Source: Streptomyces hygroscopicus (GTDB lineage Bacteria; Actinomycetota; Actinomycetes; Streptomycetales; Streptomycetaceae). From it: a DNA stretch of 64,000 nucleotides. Shown one piece after another: positions 26,778-34,070 of the stretch (position 1 is its first letter; the number at the start of each line of letters is the position of its first letter). The stretch lies in NCBI GenBank assembly GCA_002021875.1, contig CP018627.1, positions 1,054,001 through 1,118,000 on the forward strand. The letters run 5' to 3'. Made by a program: the position numbers and the translations under genes. The notes below the pieces were generated by a model. That model was not told where the DNA came from. It worked only from the letters and a program-made list of their open reading frames with translations, and ran no database searches.

Positions 26778-28140
26778 CGCGGCTGCTGGCTTCGGCCAGG
26801 CCGAGGTTCTTGGTCTCGGGGGCGAGGAGGACGGAGACCACCAGGCCGATGAGTGTGATCGCCACCCCGATGGCGAGGGTGCCGCGCACCCCGAGGTCGG
26901 CGGTGGCCATCGGGAGCAGAAAGGTGCTGGAGGCGGAGCCCACCCGGCTCATGGCGGTGGCGACCCCGACGCCGGTGGCCCGCAGATCGGTGGGGAACAG
27001 CTCGCTGGGATAGACGAACTGCAGTCCGCTGCCCGCGGCCTCGAAGAACTGGAAGGCGGCGAAGAGGCCCACCACCAGGACCGCGTAGTGCAGTGGCAGC
27101 ACGATGAGCGCGATCAGGGAGACATTGATGCACAGGAAGCTGCCGATGAGCAGCGGACGCCTGCCGATGCGATTGACCACGACCAGTCCCAGGCCCGTTC
27201 CGGCGACCGCGATCGTGGTGATCAGCGCGCTGGCGCCGAACGTGCCGGTCACCCCGAAGGATTCCAGCATCTGCGGCTGGAACGACCGCACCGCGAAGGC
27301 GGGCGCCACCTGACAGATCCAGAACAGCGAGCAGAACAGCGCGGGGATCCCGTAGCCGCGGCGGAAGATCTCGGCGAGATTGCCCATCCCGGAGCCGCCG
27401 CGCCGGTCCTGGCGGGTCTCGACGAGCAGTTCCTCGGCGCTGACCTCCTGGCCGAGGTGGCGGCGTACGACCTCTCTGGCCTCCTCCACCCGTCCCCGCG
27501 ACGCCAGCCACCGTGGCGACTCGGGAACGCCCGCCCGCAGGAGGAGGAAGAGCACGGCGGGGACCGCTCCGGAGGCGAGCATCCAGCGCCATGCGTCGTC
27601 GCCGGTGCCCAGCAGCAGCCACCCGGCCCAGTAGCTGACCCCGTAGCCGACCCACCAGGCCAGGACCAGCCCGGACAGGGCGGGGCCACGCATCCGGCGC
27701 GGCACCAGCTCGGTGGTGAGGGCCGAGGCGATCGGGTAGTCGGCGCCGATGGCGATGCCGATGAACAGCCGCAGCACCAGTAGCTGCCACGCCTCGGTGA
27801 CGAAGAACTGCAGCGCGGAGCCGATCACGAACGCGGCCAGGTTGAGCACATACATCAGATGGCGGCCCGCCCGGTCGGTGATCGGGCCGAACACCACGCC
27901 ACCGAGGAAGACGCCCACCAGGACGGACGCCGCGACGAGCCCGGTCCACAGCGTGTCCAGGGCCAGGGCCGGGGTGATCAGGCTGAGCGCCACCCCCATG
28001 ATGCCGAGCAGATAGCCGTCGCAGAACGGACCGCCCATGGCGACGAGGACCATCCTGCGGTGGAAGGCGGTGACGGGGGCGTTGTCCAGGGTGGGCGAGG
28101 AGTTCTGGTGGGGCTCTCGGGAGGTTCTGGGAAGGGACAT
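26773..28140 (-). CDS. MFS transporter, sugar/aromatic-acid porter type
   Basis: A 455-residue major facilitator with twelve hydrophobic segments. Signature loops are GPITDRAGRH between TM2 and TM3 and NRIGRRPLLIG between TM8 and TM9; PESPRWLASRGR in the central loop and the C-terminal PSELFPTDLRATGVG are typical of the AAHS/sugar-porter groups. The ATG at 28140 follows GGAGAAG. It heads a leftward unit with the HAD hydrolase, flavin oxidase, PucR and methyltransferase genes, and probably imports their substrate. Confidence 0.88.
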   Translation of the reverse strand: MSLPRTSREPHQNSSPTLDNAPVTAFHRRMVLVAMGGPFCDGYLLGIMGVALSLITPALALDTLWTGLVAASVLVGVFLGGVVFGPITDRAGRHLMYVLNLAAFVIGSALQFFVTEAWQLLVLRLFIGIAIGADYPIASALTTELVPRRMRGPALSGLVLAWWVGYGVSYWAGWLLLGTGDDAWRWMLASGAVPAVLFLLLRAGVPESPRWLASRGRVEEAREVVRRHLGQEVSAEELLVETRQDRRGGSGMGNLAEIFRRGYGIPALFCSLFWICQVAPAFAVRSFQPQMLESFGVTGTFGASALITTIAVAGTGLGLVVVNRIGRRPLLIGSFLCINVSLIALIVLPLHYAVLVVGLFAAFQFFEAAGSGLQFVYPSELFPTDLRATGVGVATAMSRVGSASSTFLLPMATADLGVRGTLAIGVAITLIGLVVSVLLAPETKNLGLAEASSRA

Positions 28141-28585
28141 GCTTGCTTCTCCTGGGGACGAGGAGGGGCGCTGCGGCGCGGGCCGATGCCAGGGGTGGCG
28201 GGGCGGTGGCGGGCATCGTGTGTCAAGCATTCGGTGGGCACGCACGGCGGTGTACGCGGTCGGGACGCATGCGGCGGGGGAACCGCGCGGTGGGCGGGGT
28301 GTGGCCCGGGGACGGGGATGGGCTCCGGAGCGACCGGTGGCGCGTTCCGGCTGGCCATCACCCTGGTTCAGCCGACGGCCACCGTCAACGTCCACCGTGT
28401 TCCGTCCCTCGTCATCGGGTGGACACTCTGTCCGTTGTCCACCGGCGTGGCGGCGGTCAGGCTTGAGGCGTCCGCCCGTATCCGTCACGCCCGTGGGAGA
28501 CCCGTCATGACCGATGCCACCGCCGCGGCAGGTGTTCCAGGCGGGCAGGTGCGCTTTCCCGCCGACCGGCCCGTGGGGGCCGGAC
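28141..28585. other. 445-bp divergent intergenic region
   Basis: The gap between the divergent MFS and dehydrogenase genes. Frames on both strands stay open here but lack codon bias continuity or recognisable protein. One clear dyad is present at 28418-28443. The rest shows nothing I can name; it should contain both promoters. Confidence 0.5.
28418..28443. promoter_or_regulatory. Inverted repeat GGTGGACA-N10-TGTCCACC
   Basis: A perfect 8-bp inverted repeat with 10-bp spacer, about 145 bp upstream of the hydroxyacid dehydrogenase start and 280 bp from the MFS start. The geometry fits binding by a dimeric regulator such as PucR or GntR. No experimental match is known to me. Confidence 0.45.
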
Positions 28586-29572
28586 GTGGCTGACCGGCTG
28601 GTCGTCCTGTACCGGGACCATCTGCCGCCCAACCAGGCGCGGATCGAGTCCCTCGCCGAGACGGTGTACGCCACCGAGGAGGAGCTGCCGCTGTTCCTCC
28701 CGGGGGCGGACGCCCTGCTCGCGTGGTGGCCGCTGTCCACCGCGGTGGCCGCCGCCTGGCCCGGCGATCCGGCGAAGGCGCCGCGCTGGGTGCATGTGGC
28801 GGCGGCGGGGGTGGACCCGTTTCTCTTCCCCGCGCTGACCGGCAATCCCGAGGTGGTGCTCACCAACGCGCGGGGCGTCTACGACCGGCCCATCGCCGAG
28901 TACGTCCTGGGGCTGATCCTCTCCCTCGCCAAGGACTTCCCCGGCACCTGGGAGCATCAGCGCCGCCGGGAGTGGCGGCCCTCGGACAGCGAGCGCATCG
29001 GCGACCGTACGGTCCTGGTCTGGGGCACCGGCTCCATCGGGCGTGCCGTCGCCCGTCTGCTGCGCGCGGTCGGCATGCGGGTCAGCGGTGCCGGCCGTAC
29101 ACCGCGGACCGGCGACCCGGACTTCGGCGTGGTGCACGGCCCGGCGGCCCTGCTCGAGGCGCTGGGCGAGGCGGATTATGTGGTCCTGGCCGCCCCGCTC
29201 ACCCCCGCCACCCGTGGCATGGTCGACGCGCCCGTGCTGGCGGCGATGAAGCGGGGTGCGCGGCTGGTCAACGTCGGGCGTGGCCCGCTGGTCGACGAGC
29301 AGGCCCTCGTCGACGCCCTGGCCCAGGGCAGGCTGGCCGGGGCGGCGCTGGATGTCTTCACCCACGAGCCGCTGCCCGTGGAGTCGCCCCTGTGGGAGAT
29401 GCCGGGCGTCATCGTCTCCCCGCACACCGCGGGCGAGGTGACGGACTGGCGCGGTGACCTGGGCGAGCTGTTCCTCGACAATCTGATCCGGCGGAGCGAG
29501 GGCCGTCCGCTGCGCAATGTGGTCGACAAGGCCCTCGGCTATGTGGTGGACGATCCGGCCCGGCCACGGTAG
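28586..29572 (+). CDS. D-2-hydroxyacid dehydrogenase
   Basis: A 328-residue NAD(P)-dependent dehydrogenase of the D-2-hydroxyacid family. It has the Rossmann motif GTGSIGRAVARLL (about residues 149-161), the signature LVNVGRGPLVDEQAL, the catalytic His in SPHTAGE and the catalytic Arg/Glu region of AALDVFTHEPLP. The GTG at 28586 is preferred; the longer frame from 28514 adds a Pro-rich stretch not seen in the family. It is divergent from the MFS gene and convergent with the CocE-like hydrolase gene. It probably reduces a 2-keto acid or oxidises a D-hydroxy acid from the neighbouring catabolic set. Confidence 0.85.
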   Translation: MADRLVVLYRDHLPPNQARIESLAETVYATEEELPLFLPGADALLAWWPLSTAVAAAWPGDPAKAPRWVHVAAAGVDPFLFPALTGNPEVVLTNARGVYDRPIAEYVLGLILSLAKDFPGTWEHQRRREWRPSDSERIGDRTVLVWGTGSIGRAVARLLRAVGMRVSGAGRTPRTGDPDFGVVHGPAALLEALGEADYVVLAAPLTPATRGMVDAPVLAAMKRGARLVNVGRGPLVDEQALVDALAQGRLAGAALDVFTHEPLPVESPLWEMPGVIVSPHTAGEVTDWRGDLGELFLDNLIRRSEGRPLRNVVDKALGYVVDDPARPR

Positions 29573-29679
29573 GAGGCCCGCCGGGGCGGGGCTCCTGACC
29601 GCGGCCGGGTGTCCGCCCGGTGCCGGGCGGCGGTGTGCACCGGCGGCCGGCGCGCCCCCCGCGCGCGCCAGTCACCGGC

Positions 29680-31386
29680 TCACCGCTCGGCGCCGACCAC
29701 CGGGAGGTCCAGCACCGAGGCCCCGTGCACGGTGATGCGCACGGGCGTGAGGGTGGTCGCGTCGAGCGCCGGCTCGCCACTTCCGGTGTTGCGGGCGTAA
29801 CGGGGGTGGGCACCGCCGCTGATCTGCAGACGGACCCGGTGGCCGGGGAGGAAGCGGTGGGCGGTGGAGCTCATCGGCACGGTGATCGCCACGGGCTGCC
29901 GCGGCCCGGTCGGCAGCCGCACCAGCCCGTCGCACACATTGACCGAACGGCCCTGTTCGTCGACGTCGCACAGGCGGGCGAAGACATCGGCGTGCCCGGT
30001 GTCGGTGGAGATCCGCAGCCGCGCCGCGACCGGGCCGAGAACGTCCATGGGCTCGGCCATCGGCTCGCCGGTGAACGTCAGCACATCGGGGCGCTTCTCG
30101 AGATCGCCGTTGTCCCGGCTCCCGGAGGTGGGCGAGAGCAGCGGCCCGCCGATGGACGGGGTGGGGTCGGCCGGGTCGTAGCGGAAGGAGGCCAGCGAGG
30201 CGGATGTTTCGGGCGACTGCCGGGTGAGCCGCCCGCCCTCCGCGGGGTACCACGGGGCGGTGTCCGGGGACGGCGGCCATTCGTCGAGGTCCCGCCAGTG
30301 CCCCTGACCGCCGATGTGCACCCGCACCCGGGCCGGGCGCAGCCCCGAGGGGTCGCCGCACAGATGCGCGCGCAGCCAGGCGAGACTTTCGGCGAAGACC
30401 TCCGGCCAGCCCCGCTGGAGCGCGGAGGTGTGGGTCCAGGGTCCGACGAGCAGGGAGGTGTCGCAGCCGGACCGGCGCAGCCTGCCGTACTGCTCGAAGG
30501 TCTGGTCCACCAGCGCGTCCTGCCAGCCGCTGATCAGGCAGGTGGGGACGCGCAGGCCGTCGGCGGCACCACCGGTGGACGCGCCTTTCCAGAACGGGTC
30601 ACCGGCGTCCGGATGGGACATCACGCCGTCCAGCCAGGGCAGTTCACCCCCGAGGCCACGCGCGTACGATCCGCGCAGCGGCAGCGCCCGCGTGATGTGC
30701 TTCAGATGGCGCCGGAGGCGCAGCGTGGCCCGTACGAAGGGGCCGAACCCCCGGTGCTGGGCGGTCATGCCGGAGCCGACGAGCAGGGCGTTCTCCAGTT
30801 GGAGCGCGCCGCCGCGGTGGAACAGGGCATGGGGGTCGTGCAGCCCGACCTGCACCACCATCGCCCGCAGCTCCGGCGGCGGGTCCAGGGCGAGCGCCCA
30901 CTGCACATAGCCGAGATAGCTGGGGCCGATGGTGCCCAGCGCGCCGTTGAACCAGGGCTGGTCCCGCAGCCACGCCACGGTGGCCTGGCCGTCGGCCGCC
31001 TCGTTGCGCCACAGGTCGAACTCGCCGCCCGAGCCACCGGTGCCGCGGCAGCTCTGCAGGACGACATGGAAGCCCTGTTCGGCGAAGAGCATCCCGTACA
31101 TGGGCGACCAGGGCACTCCCCTGCCGTAGGGCGAGCGCACCAGCAGGGTGGGAAAGTCGCCCTCGGCGCGGGGGAAGTAGTGGTCCGCGCGGAGGGTGCT
31201 GCCGTCGGCGGCCGGCACCTCGAGGTCCTCCTCCCGTCCGGCCTCGTACCGCCTGGCCGGAAGGGAGCGCCAGGTCGCCCTCATCATCCGCGCCGCCAGC
31301 GGTGGCCTGCCCGAAGGCGCGATCCAGGCGGCCGCGGCCGCTCCGTCGGTGGCCCCGGACCCGCCATCACGCGTAGGTGACGTCAT
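29680..31386 (-). CDS. CocE/NonD-family hydrolase
   Basis: A 568-residue alpha/beta-hydrolase of the cocaine-esterase / X-Pro dipeptidyl-peptidase S15 group. The nucleophile Ser is in GPSYLGY, the Asp in SGWQDALVD and the His in GPWTHTSA; the C-terminal third is the jelly-roll domain of the group, with DVFARLCDVDEQG. The ATG at 31386 is preferred to 31407 because AGGGAGGGGAA lies just upstream. No signal peptide is seen, so it acts inside the cell on an ester or amide. A TetR gene starts divergently with a near-perfect 21-bp operator in between, suggesting substrate-induced expression. Confidence 0.88.
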   Translation of the reverse strand: MTSPTRDGGSGATDGAAAAAWIAPSGRPPLAARMMRATWRSLPARRYEAGREEDLEVPAADGSTLRADHYFPRAEGDFPTLLVRSPYGRGVPWSPMYGMLFAEQGFHVVLQSCRGTGGSGGEFDLWRNEAADGQATVAWLRDQPWFNGALGTIGPSYLGYVQWALALDPPPELRAMVVQVGLHDPHALFHRGGALQLENALLVGSGMTAQHRGFGPFVRATLRLRRHLKHITRALPLRGSYARGLGGELPWLDGVMSHPDAGDPFWKGASTGGAADGLRVPTCLISGWQDALVDQTFEQYGRLRRSGCDTSLLVGPWTHTSALQRGWPEVFAESLAWLRAHLCGDPSGLRPARVRVHIGGQGHWRDLDEWPPSPDTAPWYPAEGGRLTRQSPETSASLASFRYDPADPTPSIGGPLLSPTSGSRDNGDLEKRPDVLTFTGEPMAEPMDVLGPVAARLRISTDTGHADVFARLCDVDEQGRSVNVCDGLVRLPTGPRQPVAITVPMSSTAHRFLPGHRVRLQISGGAHPRYARNTGSGEPALDATTLTPVRITVHGASVLDLPVVGAER

Positions 31387-31406
31387 CCCGCGTTCCCCTC
31401 CCTGCA

Positions 31407-31427
31407 TTCCCGTACCACGTACGAGAA
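31407..31427. promoter_or_regulatory. TetR-type operator between CocE-like and TetR genes
   Basis: Inverted repeat TTCCCGTAC-CAC-GTACGAGAA with 9-bp arms and one mismatch, midway between the divergent starts. Length and symmetry are typical of TetR-family sites, so the neighbouring TetR protein probably represses both genes from here. Confidence 0.72.
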
Positions 31428-31484
31428 TAGTAGATGCTTGGATGGATTCCGCAAGTCGCCATGGCGGGAAGGAGCGATCAGGTC

Positions 31485-32207
31485 GTGGTTCGCGGTGACG
31501 GGTCCGGCGCCGGAGGCGTCGACCCCCAGCAGCTGTGGCAGAGCCCCCAGCAGCCCCGCAAGGGGCGTAAACCCGCCTTCAGCCGTGAGGCGATCACCGC
31601 CGCAGCCGTCGCCCTGGCGGACGCCGAGGGAATCGACGCGGTCACCATGAGGCGGGTGGCGTCGCAGGTCGGCGCCGGGGTCATGTCGCTCTACAGCTAC
31701 GCTCCCGACAAGGAGACGCTGCTGCGACTGATGGTCGACCAGGTCAACGGCGAGCTGTCACCACCGGCCCCGCTGACCGGCGACTGGCGCGCCGATCTGA
31801 AGACCATCGCCCACGCCCAGCGCGCCCTGATGCTGCGCCACCCATGGCTCCCCGGCGCGCTGTTCGACCGCCGCTGGTCCCTCGGGCCCAACACCCTGGC
31901 CTTCGTGGAACACGCGCTCGCCGCCCTGCGGCCCACCGCGCTGGACGGCGGCGCGAAGCTGGAGGTGTTCAGCCTGATCACGGGTTTCGTCGCCGGACTC
32001 GTCGCCGATGAGATCACTCAGGCCGCGCTCGCCGACTCACCCGACCGGGCCGCCGCCGATGCCCGGTACCTCGCCGCGGTGGCCGCCGACGGACACCACC
32101 CTGAGCTCGCCGAGGCGCTCTCCGCCCCCGCCCGCCCACTCACCCCCGAGGCCACGTTCGCCCGTCTGCTGGACCGCATGGTCGACGGCCTGGACGCGGG
32201 GTCGTAA
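31485..32207 (+). CDS. TetR-family transcriptional regulator
   Basis: A protein of about 240 residues with an N-terminal TetR helix-turn-helix (AFSREAITAAAVALADAEG, then VTMRRVASQVGAGVMSLYSY) and a C-terminal ligand domain of the TetR_C (tetracyclin-repressor-like) type ending LDRMVDGLDAG. GTG at 31485 is chosen because AAGGAG lies eleven bases upstream; starts at 31434 or 31461 are also possible and would place the gene closer to the operator at 31407-31427. It is divergent from the CocE-like hydrolase gene, its likely target. Confidence 0.87.
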   Translation: MVRGDGSGAGGVDPQQLWQSPQQPRKGRKPAFSREAITAAAVALADAEGIDAVTMRRVASQVGAGVMSLYSYAPDKETLLRLMVDQVNGELSPPAPLTGDWRADLKTIAHAQRALMLRHPWLPGALFDRRWSLGPNTLAFVEHALAALRPTALDGGAKLEVFSLITGFVAGLVADEITQAALADSPDRAAADARYLAAVAADGHHPELAEALSAPARPLTPEATFARLLDRMVDGLDAGS

Positions 32208-32225
32208 CGCGGCGGCGGGAGGCCG

Positions 32226-32684
32226 CTAGGGATTGGTCCATGCCTCGGGGTCCTCGGCAAGGCCCAGAACGTCGCCGGGCAGCCGGGCCGCGGCCACCTC
32301 CGCGAGGGTCACCTCGCCGAGGATCTTGCGCACATTGGCCCGCACCGCGATCCACAGCGGCAGCAGCGACTCCGCCGGTCCGCAGTACGACAGCTCGGGC
32401 GGGCGCACTCCGCGCACCGACACCAGGGGTCCGTCGACCACCCGGATCACCTCGGCGATGCTGATGGTGTCCGCCGGGCGGGCCAGCCGGTAGCCGCCAT
32501 TGCCCCCGCGCTGGCTGGCCACCAGCCCGCCCCGGCGCAGATCGCCCAGAATCCCTTCGAGAAACTTGTGCGGTATGCCCTGCGCACCGGCGATCACCTC
32601 AGCCTTGACGGAGGTGTCCTCCCCCACCGCGGCCAGTTCCAACGCCGCCCGCACCGCATAGTCCGCCTTCGCCGAGATCCGCAT
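32226..32684 (-). CDS. Rrf2-family transcriptional regulator, without Fe-S cysteine cluster
   Basis: A 152-residue winged-helix regulator that begins with the family signature MRISAKADYAVRAALELA and contains GGNGGYRLARP. Iron-sulfur members have three conserved Cys in the C-terminal half; only one Cys (SYCGPAE) is visible here, so it probably does not bind a cluster, like CymR-type regulators of sulfur metabolism. It lies 33 bp downstream of the DszC/SfnB-like gene on the same strand and likely controls it through the dyad at 33948-33979. Its end is 18 bp from the convergent TetR gene. Confidence 0.87.
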   Translation of the reverse strand: MRISAKADYAVRAALELAAVGEDTSVKAEVIAGAQGIPHKFLEGILGDLRRGGLVASQRGGNGGYRLARPADTISIAEVIRVVDGPLVSVRGVRPPELSYCGPAESLLPLWIAVRANVRKILGEVTLAEVAAARLPGDVLGLAEDPEAWTNP

Positions 32685-32717
32685 GCCCTGATTATCCGCC
32701 ACCGGCGCGGCGGGCCG

Positions 32718-33914
32718 TCAGAAGGGCAGGGTGAACGGGGGGTGCTCGCCGTTGAGGAAGTAGTCCCCGACCTCGTGGAGCCGGTGGGCGACGGGGTCGT
32801 AGAGCGTATGGGTGCGCGCGTTGCGCCAGAAGCGGTCGAATCCGTAGGCGGAGGAGGCGGAGCGTGCGCCGACGACGTCCAGGGCGCGGGCGGTGGCGTC
32901 GTGGGCGGCCCGGGAGGCGGCGGCCTCGGCCGCGGCGGCGAGCACGGTGATCTCGGCGCATTCGTCGTCGGTCAGGTCCTCGCCCCGCGCCAGCCCGCCG
33001 TCCAGGGCCTCCAGCGCCTGGTCGGCGAGGGCGGCGGCGGAGAGCGTCGCGACGGTGAGCTCCCCGTAGGTGGTCAGCGCGTACGGATCGCGCGGGGAGG
33101 TGTGCGGCCAGGGCGCGTGCACCGCCCTGGTGTACTCGCGGGCCTCGGCGAGCACCCCCTGCGCGATCCCGAGACAGATCTGCGCCGAGACCAGACGTCC
33201 GGTCGGCGCGGCCAGACCGCTGAAGGGCGACGGGGTGTCCTCGTCCCAGGTGAGCGGGCCGAGCACCGCACCGTCCTCGACCGGCACCGCGTCGAACTCC
33301 ACGCTTCCGCCGGCCGCCAGCCGCTGCCCGAAGGTGTCCCCGTCGTCGCCGCCGCACACCACACCGGGATCGGCGGGGTCGACGAGCACGGCGAGGGGTT
33401 CACCGGTGTCGGCATGGGTGGCGCGGACGGCCAGCCGGTCGGCGACCAGGACGCCGGTGGCGTACCCCTGGCGTCCGTTCACCACCCGGCCGTCCCTTCC
33501 GGAGGTGAGCGTCAGCCGTGGCTCGTGGGCGGTCAGCCCGCCGCCCCAGCACCACTGGCCCGCCGCCGACTCCCGCTCCAGCCGGGCGGCCAGTTCGGCC
33601 CCGCCGAAGAAGCGGGCGCTGAAGGACAGCAGGTAGTGGCAGCCGAGGACCTGGCCGATCGCGCCATCGGCCGCGGCGATCTTCCGCACCACGGCGCAGG
33701 CCGTGGACCAGCCCGCTCCCCCGCCCCCGTGCTCGACGGGGATCAGCAGCGCCAGGAGCCCCGCCTCGCGCAACCGGGCGACCTCGTCATACGGCGTCTT
33801 GCCGGCCTGGTCGCGGATGACCGCGTCCGTGGCGAGGTCGTCCGCCGCCTCGCCGGCGATCTGCAGCCACCACGCGCGGTCGGGCGCTTCGGCCATCGCA
33901 TCCACCACCGTCAC
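32718..33914 (-). CDS. Acyl-CoA-dehydrogenase-fold flavoenzyme, DszC/SfnB-like
   Basis: A 398-residue flavoprotein with the acyl-CoA dehydrogenase fold. The sequence resembles DszC and SfnB, monooxygenases used to release sulfur from organic compounds: LIPVEHGGGGAGWSTACAVVRKIA in the N-terminal domain, GLTAHEPRLTLT in the middle strand region, and RFWRNARTHTLYDPVAHRLHEVGDYFLNG at the C-terminus. The catalytic base of true acyl-CoA dehydrogenases is not evident. The gene is followed by an Rrf2 regulator and preceded by a strong AT-rich dyad, a pattern that fits regulated use of alternative sulfur sources. Confidence 0.8.
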   Translation of the reverse strand: MTVVDAMAEAPDRAWWLQIAGEAADDLATDAVIRDQAGKTPYDEVARLREAGLLALLIPVEHGGGGAGWSTACAVVRKIAAADGAIGQVLGCHYLLSFSARFFGGAELAARLERESAAGQWCWGGGLTAHEPRLTLTSGRDGRVVNGRQGYATGVLVADRLAVRATHADTGEPLAVLVDPADPGVVCGGDDGDTFGQRLAAGGSVEFDAVPVEDGAVLGPLTWDEDTPSPFSGLAAPTGRLVSAQICLGIAQGVLAEAREYTRAVHAPWPHTSPRDPYALTTYGELTVATLSAAALADQALEALDGGLARGEDLTDDECAEITVLAAAAEAAASRAAHDATARALDVVGARSASSAYGFDRFWRNARTHTLYDPVAHRLHEVGDYFLNGEHPPFTLPF

Positions 33915-33947
33915 GCCCGCTCCCCTCCATCCGGCCGGGCTTCATCA

Positions 33948-33979
33948 TTCCCTATTTTTCCAGTAGGGAAAATAGGGAA
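33948..33979. promoter_or_regulatory. Long inverted repeat, candidate Rrf2 operator
   Basis: TTCCCTATTTTTCC-AGTA-GGGAAAATAGGGAA: 14-bp arms with one mismatch and a 4-bp spacer, 34 bp before the DszC/SfnB-like start. The stretch is markedly A+T-rich against its surroundings, as expected for an operator overlapping a promoter. Confidence 0.72.
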
Positions 33980-34070
33980 CTTGGCCACGGACGTCCAGTG
34001 AGTGATGTTCCACATATGCCAGTGCTACGTTTGTCCGAGAATGCTCTATTCCATGAGGTGAGGTCCGGGG

